A stretch of DNA of 64,000 bases from Aldrovandia affinis (taxonomy: Eukaryota > Chordata > Actinopteri > Notacanthiformes > Halosauridae): contig JAINUG010000072.1 in assembly GCA_029706075.1 (NCBI GenBank), forward strand, positions 4,062,799 through 4,126,798, read 5' to 3'. Under the pieces are notes generated by a model. It did no database searches. It was not told the origin of the DNA and saw only the letters and a list, made by a program, of their open reading frames with translations. Below, piece by piece: positions 24,320 through 33,629 of the stretch (position 1 is the first letter of the stretch; each line of letters opens with the position of its first letter). The translations under genes were made by a program, and so were the position numbers.

Positions 24320-26267
24320 CTGCAGGATGCAAAAAATGCAAAAAATGTATCACGTGCTTTGTGTTTTCACACTCAGGCCAGCTAGGCCAAGCTAAAAGAT
24401 TAACCAAGTTGCACCTAAAGTCTCATGTCTCAGACTGCCAGCCTGTTTGCTTGTCTGTGGCCAAAGGGGGCAGTATTGTATAATTGTTACATAACTGGGC
24501 TTGTTACGCAATGGTTGTCGGTTCGATTCCCAGATGGGGCACTGCCGTTATACCCTTGAGCAAGGTACTTATCCTGAATTGGTTCAGTAAATATTCAGCT
24601 GTATAAATGTATTATATGTTAAGAAATGCAAAGAAATGTTAAGCTGTGTAAATCAGTCTGGATAAGAGTGTCTGCTAAATGCCTGTAAATTCCACCATGG
24701 GGTGTGGAGGTGCCACCGCCACTGTAAATCCTCTTACATAAAATATAAATATAAATAATGCTCATAGGTTGTTCATGAGGTGGTATCCTGTTTTAACTTC
24801 CAATTCAAATGACGCAGCTTTGACTATTATTAGATGGTGTAATTCATTATAATTTCCCTGTCATCACTTCATAAGCTGTTTGACAACTTGTTCTTTATCG
24901 TGTTCTTCACTAAAATGCTTCAGTCTCTCTCCTCATTCATAAATGTGGCATGGTATTCGCACATGGCTGTAGTTTCTGAAGATAAGAGGTCTCTATGGTA
25001 CTTACTGTCTGAGGGCAGTATGGAAACCTCACTGATCTCTATGGTACTTACTGTCGGGAGGTAGTATGAAGGCCTCACTGGTCTGTATGGTACTTACTGT
25101 CTGGAGGTAGTATGGAAACCTCACTGATCTCTATGGTACTTACTGTCTGGCAGCAGTTCCTGCTGAGTATTCTCTGTGGTACTCACTGCCTGACAATATT
25201 CCTTGAAGCAAAGTGCTCTCTATGGTATTGAATACTGCTCTGGCAGTTGCTCCTGAAGCTGAGTAGTCTCTATGGTACTCACCGTCTGGCAGTAATTCCT
25301 GAAGCAGAGGTGTGGGTCCTCGTCCTCTACATACTTCCTCTTAAAGTAGGCAATCCTCGACATGGTCACATGATCAGGCAGTCTTCTGCAGTGGGGCTCT
25401 GGAGGACATTAAAGTATGTGAGTAGAAATGAAAACAGATACAAGCAAAAACAAACTGATTCTTAATCTTCTCTTTCTTACACCAATCTGAAAGATCTAGA
25501 AGATGTCAGGCTTTTGTTTCCTCACAGGCCCTTCCTTGAACTAATGACACTGAGCAGGACTGAGCTGGGGCCTTGCTCCTGGGAGGTCAAAGGACAAACA
25601 GAGACCAAAAGATCCAGCTGAACACAAACAGTGCACCCTCTAACAGCAGAATATGGAATGAAAAGGAAAAGGAGAAGGAACTTTGCTGTTGGCTAAGGGG
25701 TGTCAAATTCTGTCATTAGTCAGGCATCATTATCTTTGGTGGCCATCTTTTCCACTTAAGTCAGCTCATTAGTGCCTTAATTGAACAGGATTCACCTCGT
25801 CCCTCAGACATAGGCCAGCGCTCCAGGTCATTGGCCTGCTTTAGTGTAAACGTGTCCGCTGAAGATCCATGGGTTTCTGGTTTCCATTCCAGCCCAGGTC
25901 CTGATTACTGAACTCGGTGAAGCCATTGATCGGATTGGACCATCTGATCACATGTCCTTCCAGTTGCCCAATCAGCCGCTGGTGGAAGGGTATCTCTAAA
26001 GCCCCTCAGACACTGTGGGTCTCCAAGACCAAGAGTGGATGGCACACGGGGGCCCACTCAGAAAGGGGCTCGGCCAATGAGAGAGCGCGGAGGGTCGTCC
26101 CTACCCTTCGCCAGCTGCTCCACGGCGCACTCTAGTGGTGAGGGGCCGGAGACGCAGCTCTTGCTGCAGCGCTCGGATTCCCAGACGGGATGGAACTGCG
26201 GGAGCGCGGGGTCCCCTTCAGAGGCGGCGTGGTCGCAAAACGGATTCATCGACAGGACCAGGGTCAT
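23573..26267 (-). CDS. SERTAD4: SERTAD4, SERTA domain-containing protein 4
   Basis: Three coding exons (26105-26267, 25283-25398, 23573-24319; 163+116+747 bases) join in phase to 341 residues; the human protein is of similar length. The start MTLVLSMNPFCDHAASEGDP matches the known vertebrate SERTAD4 N-terminus. Exon 2 encodes the conserved IAYFKRKYVEDED block. Residues about 98-145 form the SERTA domain (LEERAHVLRLSLEK, FIDDPEAFLRRSVLVNNLL). A PYRKR motif and a Cys-rich ACCCCFYGGRYLRLP segment follow, then a serine run at about 219-239. The last 95 residues are Arg/Glu-rich and do not resemble the human C-terminus. SERTA proteins are mostly nuclear transcription co-regulators linked to cell-cycle control; the specific role of this member is poorly known. 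The ATG lies 17 bases after a splice acceptor, so at least one non-coding exon lies upstream. The same-strand position downstream of SYT14 fits human 1q32.2. Confidence 0.93.
24466..24690 (+). repeat. SINE inside SERTAD4 intron
   Basis: The tRNA-like head runs through 'ggttcgattcccagatgggg', then 'cccttgagcaaggtactta', and the tail is 'ggataagagtgtctgctaaa'. The copy is nearly full length and opposite in orientation to SERTAD4. It sits between coding exons 2 and 3. Confidence 0.85.
24991..25290 (-). repeat. SERTAD4: seven-unit tandem repeat carrying 5' splice sites
   Basis: Units start with 'ctctatggta' or a one-base variant at 24991, 25037, 25083, 25129, 25172, 25218 and 25268, mostly 46 bases apart. 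On the minus strand each unit carries a donor: the first four have GTAAGT, the fifth GTGAGT, the sixth a decayed GTATTC, and the seventh is the genuine exon-2 donor GTGAGT. Units 4-6 also repeat the last coding bases of the exon. Reading through the real donor meets an in-frame TAG in the sixth unit. Confidence 0.88.
25283..25398 (-). CDS. SERTAD4: SERTAD4 second coding exon
   Basis: The acceptor is aatgtcctccag, with the exon starting at 25398. The 116-base exon encodes EPHCRRLPDHVTMSRIAYFK and onward to RNYCQT. The donor is CAGACG|GTGAGT at 25283/25282. The conserved YFKRKYVE block confirms the frame. The exon's last 25 bases and its donor are repeated in the tandem array immediately downstream. 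Confidence 0.92.
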
Positions 26268-26284
26268 CTCTCACTCACTCCGGT
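26105..26284 (-). CDS. SERTAD4: SERTAD4 first coding exon
   Basis: The acceptor reads tttcccaaacgcag on the minus strand, giving an exon start at 26284 and 17 bases of 5' UTR before the ATG at 26267. The exon codes for 54 residues plus one base. The donor is GAAGG|GTAGGG at 26105/26104. The one-base overhang pairs with AG at the start of the next exon to make Glu. Confidence 0.88.
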
Positions 26285-26324
26285 CTGCGTTTGGGAAATT
26301 TAAAAAACATAACGTAAGAGCACA

Positions 26325-26553
26325 CAATTACATTATAGGAATTTAGCAGATACTCTTATCCAGAGCGACTTTACAGTTTGCATTTTTCTTTTTACATACA
26401 ATCCATTTATACAGCTGGATACTTACTGAAGAAATTCAGGTTAAGTACCTTACTTAAGGGTATAATGACAGTGTCCCACCTGGGAATCAACCCTGCAACC
26501 TTTGTGTTATGAGCCCAGTAACATAATTATTATACTACACTGCTACCCATATA
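26325..26553 (-). repeat. SINE, minus orientation
   Basis: The + strand shows the reversed family: the tail complement 'cagatactcttatccagagc', then 'atccatttatacagctggat', then the head complement 'cccacctgggaatcaaccct'. It lies just upstream of the first coding exon of SERTAD4, in its 5' intron. Confidence 0.85.
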
Positions 26554-26565
26554 CATAATGATAAG

Positions 26566-26900
26566 AACAGACTGTTCAGCCCATCTAGGCTCATTTACCT
26601 ACATTCTACAGAGTATCCAGCATTGTGTCAAGCCTGGACCTGAATACCCCAAGTGTCTCTGCTTCTACTACATGACCTGGCAAGCTGATCCACACACTGA
26701 CAACTCTCTGTGTAAAAAAAAAACGTCCTGATATCAGTGCGGAATTTACCTTAGACTAATTTCCTCCTGTGCCCTCTTGTTCTGTTGACTGAACCCAATA
26801 ACCTGAAACATCTTTGGTAGTTCACTTTGTTAATTCCCTTTACAAATGTAAAAACCTCAATAAAATCCCCCCCTTTGTCTCGTTTTTCTAAGCTTGAAAC
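26566..26900. repeat. dispersed repeat, copy 1
   Basis: This stretch and 45089-45400 share long blocks such as 'ctactacatgacctggcaa', 'cggaatttacctt' and 'aataccccaagtgt'. Two diverged copies in one window mark it as an interspersed repeat. No coding frame is evident; the class is not determined. Confidence 0.75.
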
Positions 26901-26904
26901 GGCT

Positions 26905-27735
26905 GAACCACAATGTGCAGGAAGTCATGCCGGTCTCCGTCTTTCTCCCCCTGTTTGCATGTCCTTCCAAAGCTTATTTAAACTTTTTTAATGCACCCTT
27001 CTCAGTCAGATCTGTGAAGAGATACTGGGAAATATTGGCTGCCCCAGCCAATCAGTGATCAGGAACCGCTCAATAAGCATGCATTTAAAGGTTACGCCAA
27101 CAAGACATTTAAATACAAATTCCAGTTCAGCGGACAATGTTATCTAAATTGATACGTTTTGATCTTTATTAAAGGTGCAAGAGGATACCTGCAACCTTTT
27201 CAATCAAAGCAATAAAATATTATCTTTACAACCTGTCACTTCTGATGATGTTTAGCTAAGATCCATTTATATCTGTGCCTGCCTTTTCTTACTCAAAGCC
27301 CTCTCAGCTCTATTGCAATGACAGGACAGGAAAGGGTCCACTTTGACAGGATGTGACATAGACCTAACAGCTTCAGCCAAGAGTGCACCTCGATTCGTCG
27401 CTTTGAGGAGAAGCTAAAGCCTCCATCTCTCTGAGTGTCCTTATTGAACCCTGTGAACTCCTCGGTCAAAGACACAGATTAACTGTGATGTGGTGGAGTG
27501 ACCTTCACCTCCGACTTTGGGGCGGGCTCTGGCCTGAGGCCACTTGAACACCGTGCCACTTGTGCCCGTTAAACGAATCAGGCGAATCAGGCAAATCCGG
27601 CCTTTGATCTGAAAACTGCTTTCTGTCATGGAGACTGCCCTCTGTGCCTCTTTCATACAGAGTCACACACCAGCTGTTTCTGTACCTCCCCCTGGTCCCA
27701 CACCTCCCTGCTCCAACCAGCCTTAACCCCCCATC
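26905..27735. other. gene-free stretch
   Basis: This is unique sequence without supported exons. If SERTAD4 has upstream non-coding exons, some could lie here, but none can be recognised. Confidence 0.35.
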
Positions 27736-27739
27736 CAAA

Positions 27740-27829
27740 CATGCACACATACACACACACACACACATGCATACACATATATACACACACAAACACACAC
27801 ACACACACTCACACATACACACACACAAA

Positions 27830-27914
<85 letters not shown>

Positions 27915-28030
27915 ACACACATGCGCACACACACACACACACATACACATTCACACACATGTGCACAGAGACACACACACTCACACACATGTGCACAGAG
28001 ACACACACACACACTCATACAGACACACGC
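27740..28030. repeat. (CA)n microsatellite cluster
   Basis: About 290 bases of nearly continuous CA dinucleotides with CATA and CAGAGA interruptions. The Thr/His and Cys/Val frames over it are artefacts. Confidence 0.95.
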
Positions 28031-28959
28031 ACACCCAGGATGAGGCCGCGAGCCCCCAGGCACACTCCAACGATGTCACATCCTCGCTGCCATGCCGACC
28101 GCCGACAGGCAGCCCGTCTGTCTTAGACCGCTCGCTGATTAAAATGCCAGCCCGAATGAGACCGCCTGCCTAGCCCCCGCCACAATCAAAGCCCTGCACC
28201 GCCCTCCGCCAAAACGCCTGTCCTCCTCCCTAACTCCACCCCCCCCCCCCTTCGCGTCCGTCACGTCGACTGCGGACGCCGACCACGGCACATTAACTCT
28301 ACGATATTGGAGGTGATGGGGGAGGGGCTCGGGGGCTGGTGGGGGGCGCACAGGCTGGGGCGTAGCATGAAGTTGCTCCGGGAAGACAGCAGAGTGACAA
28401 AGAGGCTGGGATGTCTAACTGCCAGGGGGGGCAGACGGCAAGGAGGGGGCAAATGGCAATAGACAGGGAGGAGAAAGAGAGAGGGAGACAGAGAAAGAGA
28501 GAGAAGGAGTGTGACTGGCATTCGGCTGATTTCCCTGGACGGCAAACTGTCCAGATTGGTTGGTGAAATAAAATACCCCCCCAACCCTCACCCTGTACCC
28601 CCAACCCCCTCCCCACATACGACCACCGGCGCCACCTCACCCTAATTAACTCGTATCTTATTGAACTGCAGAAGTGCCAGGGATAATTAACAGGCCCGCT
28701 TCCTCCTGGAGAAGCCCTCTTTTTTACCTTGAGCTAGTCTCCTATGTGACTCAGTTGAAAACAACTCTGCCATCGCTCCATCCTCTCCCAGGAGAGACCG
28801 CTCCGAACGTTTGCCTCCTCTCTTCAGCTTTCATCTGCTCCTCGCTGAAGACGCTGACACCCTTCCAACGCTATTAAATGTGAAGCTGTGGCAGACAGCT
28901 CGCAATAAAATAAAGAATGAAATTCTGGTTGGTTTCCAACATGTAGAGCAAAACTTCTT

Positions 28960-29120
28960 GTTCTTCAGAGAGAGAGAGATAGAGAAAGAGAGAGAGTGAG
29001 AGAGAGAGAGAACGGAACAAAAGGAGAAAAGGGAAAAAAATCTCCCTCAGGGCATTTCTTTCTCCCTCTTTCTCTATCTCTCTCTCTCTCTCCCTCTCTC
29101 TCTCTCTCTGTCTGTCTCCG
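28960..29120. repeat. GA tract followed by CT tract (inverted arrangement)
   Basis: A (GA)n run at 28969-29010 is followed by a (CT)n run at 29070-29110. The two can pair as a hairpin. Confidence 0.8.
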
Positions 29121-29329
29121 TCTCTGTGGAATGTGAGACTGAAAACACACGCTCGCCCCAAAGAGTGGCGCTCCCGTTCAAACAGTCCCAGCTCCACTGG
29201 CGAAATGCGTTCGCTTGTTCCTCTTATCTCCCCAGCTCCCTAGCTGGCTGTCTGTCTCCCTCTTCATTATTCTCTTTGATGATGAGAAGTTAATTGCAGT
29301 GTGAAGGCGCGCGGCAGGGCCGCGAGAGG

Positions 29330-29382
29330 GAGAGTAGGAGGGAGGGAGGGAGGGAAAGAGGGAGGGAGGGAGAGAGGGAGTT
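29330..29382. repeat. (GGGA)n purine tract
   Basis: Tandem GGGA/GGAG units on the + strand. Confidence 0.8.
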
Positions 29383-29477
29383 GGCTGCCAGGGAGCCTCT
29401 GAAAGGGCTCGAATCAGTTGAGTCACAGGGGTGAAGATTTTCTCTGATTTTCAGTCCTGCTCTGCACCCACCCCCCT

Positions 29478-29478
29478 G

Positions 29479-29510
<32 letters not shown>

Positions 29511-29700
29511 TGCATGCACATGCAACCAACGCACACGTGTTGCATGGGTGACGAGACTCCCACATGCACGCACACACACACGCGGACACAGTCACATGCA
29601 CTCACACATATGCACACACACACACACACACAAATACACACATAGGCATGCACAGTGAGAAACAAGAGATTTGGTGATGAGACTGGGCAGTGAGACTGAG

Positions 29701-29731
<31 letters not shown>

Positions 29732-29760
29732 AGCACCCGGAGTGAGACACACACACACAC
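29478..29760. repeat. (CA)n microsatellite cluster
   Basis: Several (CA)n runs of 10-25 bases are separated by short unique spacers. Confidence 0.9.
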
Positions 29761-29764
29761 CACT

Positions 29765-31177
29765 ATAGCTGATGGAATATTAAACAGCAGCTGCCGAACG
29801 TGACAGGATGATCAGGAGAGAGGGGGACTGGGGATATGCTCCATCAAAGGTCATCCCTGAGGACACGCCTCCACTCTCTCCTATTGGTGCAGCCAGGGAC
29901 ATTGTCACTCCAGTTGAACCCCCCCCCCATCAGCCTCCAGTGTGGACCCAAACCACCACAGTTAATACCCGGGACACAGTTAAGAGCCGTATCTGCTATG
30001 GCAGCTAAAAGATTTCAGGCAAGCGAGAAATGTATAAAGGGACACATGCTGTGCCATATGATGGCAGCTGCAAACATTGTTACACGGCTTCGTGTTCCTC
30101 CAACAGCGACCGTCAACTGTCATCCAAGCCCATCCTCCGTAGAGGAAAAACAAATATTTTGTGTAGACCAGAACTATTTACCATTTTATGGCATCTGTCA
30201 TTCATGTAGATATGACAGTTTGGAAATCTCAACCCCTTCACTGGCAAAAAAGGGAGAAAATTTAATTTGGAATGGGAAAGGGGGTATCTGGAGCAGCATT
30301 AAACAAGAGCATAATAAACTCAACTAAACTTTCTGAAATATGTTCTCCACGGCCGCAAGTGTACAGTTGAGTCAACATGCTTTCAATAAAGGAGAAATCA
30401 ATCTTGCTATTTTGCGATGGGTGTGTGACTGTTTATCCCATCCCCTGAGCTCCAATAACTGCAGGGGCCCATCCTCGGCCCCCTCCTCTTTTCAGTCCAA
30501 CTCCCCCTCCCGCTCAATAGTAGTGCAGTCAGTCTGCGGCACATCCAGGTCTCTGTGTCTGTTGCCTCTGGGGCTGAAAGCTGTGCTCACAACGCTGCAT
30601 CTGTTACCACGGGGACACAGACATCTTCAGATGCCGCTCTGTGTTCCGAGCTGCATCAGTGTGAAAATGAGTGGCTGAACCTCAGTGTGAGAGAATGCAG
30701 GCTTCCTGTCCCTGGAGAGGGAGCTCATAAACACACAGGAATCTACACACGCCCACGCACAACACACATACACACACACACACACAGAGGAAAACATGAA
30801 CACGCACCCACACACGATCGTGCTTCTAATTTCAGTGCTCCGAGCACCAGGCTTTGGGTAGTCTAACCCTCTCTGACCCGGGGGTTTGGTCATAAGCCTG
30901 ACAAATGACAGCACTTAACCTTTACACAGAGAGCCTTCCAAGGGCTGTCTGCAGGTCTGAAAACAAGTGCTGCATGACAAGGAGTGCACTGGGACATGTT
31001 CACCCAGTCATTACTACACTCGTTCGTGCACACATACACAACTGCTCGCAGGCACAAACACATGCAAGAACATGTCCTGCACGACAAGGAGTGCAGAGGA
31101 ACATGTTCATCAAGTCATTAATACCCACACATATGCACACGCTCGGGCATGCACACACCTCTCGTAAGCACAAACGC

Positions 31178-31180
<3 letters not shown>
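29765..31180. other. gene-free stretch with small duplication
   Basis: Bases from about 30977 and from about 31083 share 'gacaaggagtgca' and 'acatgttca', a local duplication with an offset near 106. A (CA)n run is at 30765-30785. The + strand frame at 29836-30327 (163 codons) has no recognisable domain and spans unique sequence; I do not call it a gene. Confidence 0.4.
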
Positions 31181-31225
<45 letters not shown>

Positions 31226-31310
31226 TCACACACAAACATGCAGTCACAGATACACATGCACACACACACACGCATGTGCACACACACAGACACACACACA
31301 TACACTGAAA
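31180..31310. repeat. (CA)n microsatellite
   Basis: A pure (CA)n run at about 31182-31219 is followed by interrupted CA-rich sequence. Confidence 0.92.
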
Positions 31311-31879
31311 TGTTGGCAAGCATTCAACAGATGTGTCCCACCCAAGGCTTGAACCCACAGCTCTTTGGTCATTGGCATATGGAATGAAAATTATAATGAC
31401 AAGTCTCGGTCTGACTTCTGCTGGCTGTGTTCAAGGATACATGAAGGCAAACTGTTAGCAGCAAAGGACATGAGTGAAGACACAATGAGAGGGGTTGTTT
31501 CACATGGCAGGGGTCATTTCTTTTGAGAAAGGTGTTTTATCCCTAGGGTCCCAAAAAGAAGATTCAGCTCCCTCCAAGGAGAACAGATTATATCCATGCT
31601 TAATAACCTTGAAGATGGCAACAGGGTATTAATGGTGCATCATTAGTTACTGGTTATTATATATTAATGAACTGTGCTTTCAACTGCACAAAAAAACGAC
31701 AAGCTCTTAGTTGCAATTTTTCAAAAAGGGCAGCATTTACATTATGCAAAATAGTAAAAAACACCGATGCGCCGAAGAGACAGGGAGCGTAGGAGCACGG
31801 ACCCCGAGGCTAATGTACAAAGTGAGAAGCTCTCAGCTCTCCTTAAAAAAACTCCAACAAAAAACAATGGCACTTCCAG

Positions 31880-32200
31880 CTTTTTGTCTGACTCCGCGTC
31901 TTGGCATCAGATCTGTTTTGAGTGAGCCGCGGCGGAGCTGTAAGAGAGACGTCGAGCATCAGAACAAAAGTGGGCGTAGTGCTGTCAACGGCGCCTTTGG
32001 CTTGAGTGACAGGAGCGTTGACACCGCCTCGCGGTGACACCGCTTCCTGTGATCCGACGGTGAGGTTCTCCTTTTAATGCGTTTAGAAGTGTGACGCCGT
32101 GGCGGGCGGGCGGGCGGGCGGGCGAGCGCTCTCTCTCCCGCTCAGCCCACTTCCACTCCTGCGCGCGCGTGCGTGAGAGCGCCGTTCCATTCGCCAACGT
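31880..32200. promoter_or_regulatory. CpG-rich segment, possible promoter
   Basis: CpG dinucleotides are dense here compared with the flanks, and a (GGGC)n run lies at about 32101-32126, followed by 'gcgcgcgcgtgcgtgag'. Vertebrate promoters often lie in such islands. The segment lies 5.6 kb upstream of the first coding exon of SERTAD4, which needs an upstream non-coding exon. The assignment to SERTAD4 is inference only. Confidence 0.3.
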
Positions 32201-32384
32201 CCCGCAGTCTGGAGGAGACTGCCTTTTTCTTTAGAGTTCTACTTATAATTCACAGTGTTCTATTCTAGAATTTTACGCTTACTTTGAGGAATAGCAGCCC
32301 TTTATGATGCCGTTGGTTAGAATGAACTGGAATGTTACGGCATGTTCTAGAATAAACATCGTAACGTGACAGTACTCCTCAAAG

Positions 32385-32553
32385 GGTGTCCAATGTTATC
32401 CGAAAAAGGTTTTTGTTCTAGCCCATCATGACAAGACCTGATTGACCTCATCAAGGTTTTGATTGAAGGCCATGATTAGTTGATTAGTTGAATCAGGTGC
32501 TGTAGCGCTGCAGCCAGACCGACCCTTCTCGGATAAGATTGGACGCCCCTGTT
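32385..32553. mobile_element. MITE of the 'ggggtgtccaatcttat' type
   Basis: The ends 'gggtgtccaatgttatccg' and the complement of 'cggataagattggacgccc' are inverted repeats, with inner motifs 'gttgaatcaggtgctgt' and 'ggtttttgttctag'. A related copy is at 52641. Confidence 0.75.
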
Positions 32554-32699
32554 TTAAAGCGTAATGGTGAGGACTCCTGCACAATGGACCTGTTTAATGC
32601 CAGAAACAATGTTAGTGACACTGGAGACAAGATTAGGGACCACAATATGGTTTGTTACACCAGAGCCGTCTGCTACAAGCTGCAGGATTGTGTTTTATT

Positions 32700-32728
32700 A
32701 TGCACACACACACACACACACACACACA
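32700..32728. repeat. (CA)n microsatellite
   Basis: A (CA)n run of about 28 bases. Confidence 0.9.
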
Positions 32729-32969
32729 AATACACACATAGGCATGCACCTATGGCAATTATTTTGGCATTAGGTCAATTTCACAAAAAAGGCTCTTTGC
32801 AGAATACTGTTTGCACATGGCGTTCACAATGGTCTTTGCGAGCAGTAATGTTATATATTTTTGTCTACTTTTTAATACATCCTGACACCTCCACCTCTTT
32901 AAATGCCATAAAATTGACGCAATGTTGGGGCAGCGTTCTGAGAATGCTACAGCTTGAATATAACACCTG

Positions 32970-33240
32970 GGCCTGTATGTATAAAGGATCTCAGAGTACG
33001 AGTGCTGATCTAGGATCAGTTTTGCCTTTTAGCTCATAGTGGATATGGCTAGGATATGGACAGGGGCAACCCTGATCCTAGATTAGCACTCCTACTCAGA
33101 TGCTATATAAATACGGGCCCTGATTTAGGATCAGTTTAATCTTTTAGCTCATAATGGATATGGTTAGGATATGGATAGGGGAAACCTGATCCTAGATCAG
33201 TATTCCTTCTCTGAAATGCTTTATACATTCGGGCCCTGAC
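32970..33240. mobile_element. tandem pair of a short hAT-like MITE
   Basis: Two copies of a roughly 130-bp unit lie head to tail. Each contains 'ttagctcata' and 'ggatatgg', bounded by 'gatctaggatcag' type ends and 'gatcctagat' inverses, and separated by 'acgggccc'. Each unit is itself partly palindromic. Confidence 0.72.
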
Positions 33241-33595
33241 CTTGGATGTTCCACTTGAGCCCAGTGGCCTGCTGCAGGCGGCCAATGTCGAGCAACACTT
33301 ACGCCTGGTCCACAAAACAAGCCCTTGAGTCGACAAGCTCTAAAATCTCAGAGCCTGAACTGAAAGGTCTTTTACTGTATCCAAGTGTTCTCAGAGCAGG
33401 CCTGTTGAATGCTGCCACTGCCGAGAATCAAAAGGAGGCAATAAAACAGCAAACAATTAGTCCCCTGCTTGTAATTCCTGCTCAGAGCCAAGCGTGAGCA
33501 AACCCGGCGTATCCGCAACAACAAACACAGATCTCCAGAACGGGCTCCTTAGCACCCCAAAGGACGGAAGGAAAAAGTCAAGGGCTGCATTTTTC

Positions 33596-33625
33596 TTTTC
33601 TTTCTTTCTTTCTTTCTTTCTTTCT
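33596..33625. repeat. (TTTC)n microsatellite
   Basis: About seven TTTC repeats. Confidence 0.9.
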
Positions 33626-33629
33626 TGCA

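Noticed and set aside
23493-24407. Alternative minus-strand frame of 304 codons and + strand frames over the same stretch
   Set aside because: Shadow frames of the GC-rich SERTAD4 last exon; the SERTA domain lies in another frame.
27505-28126. Thr/His and Cys/Val repeat frames on both strands
   Set aside because: Simple translations of the (CA)n microsatellite.
28960-29120. GA tract plus CT tract as a transposon inverted repeat
   Set aside because: Both are simple-sequence runs without defined ends or target duplication.
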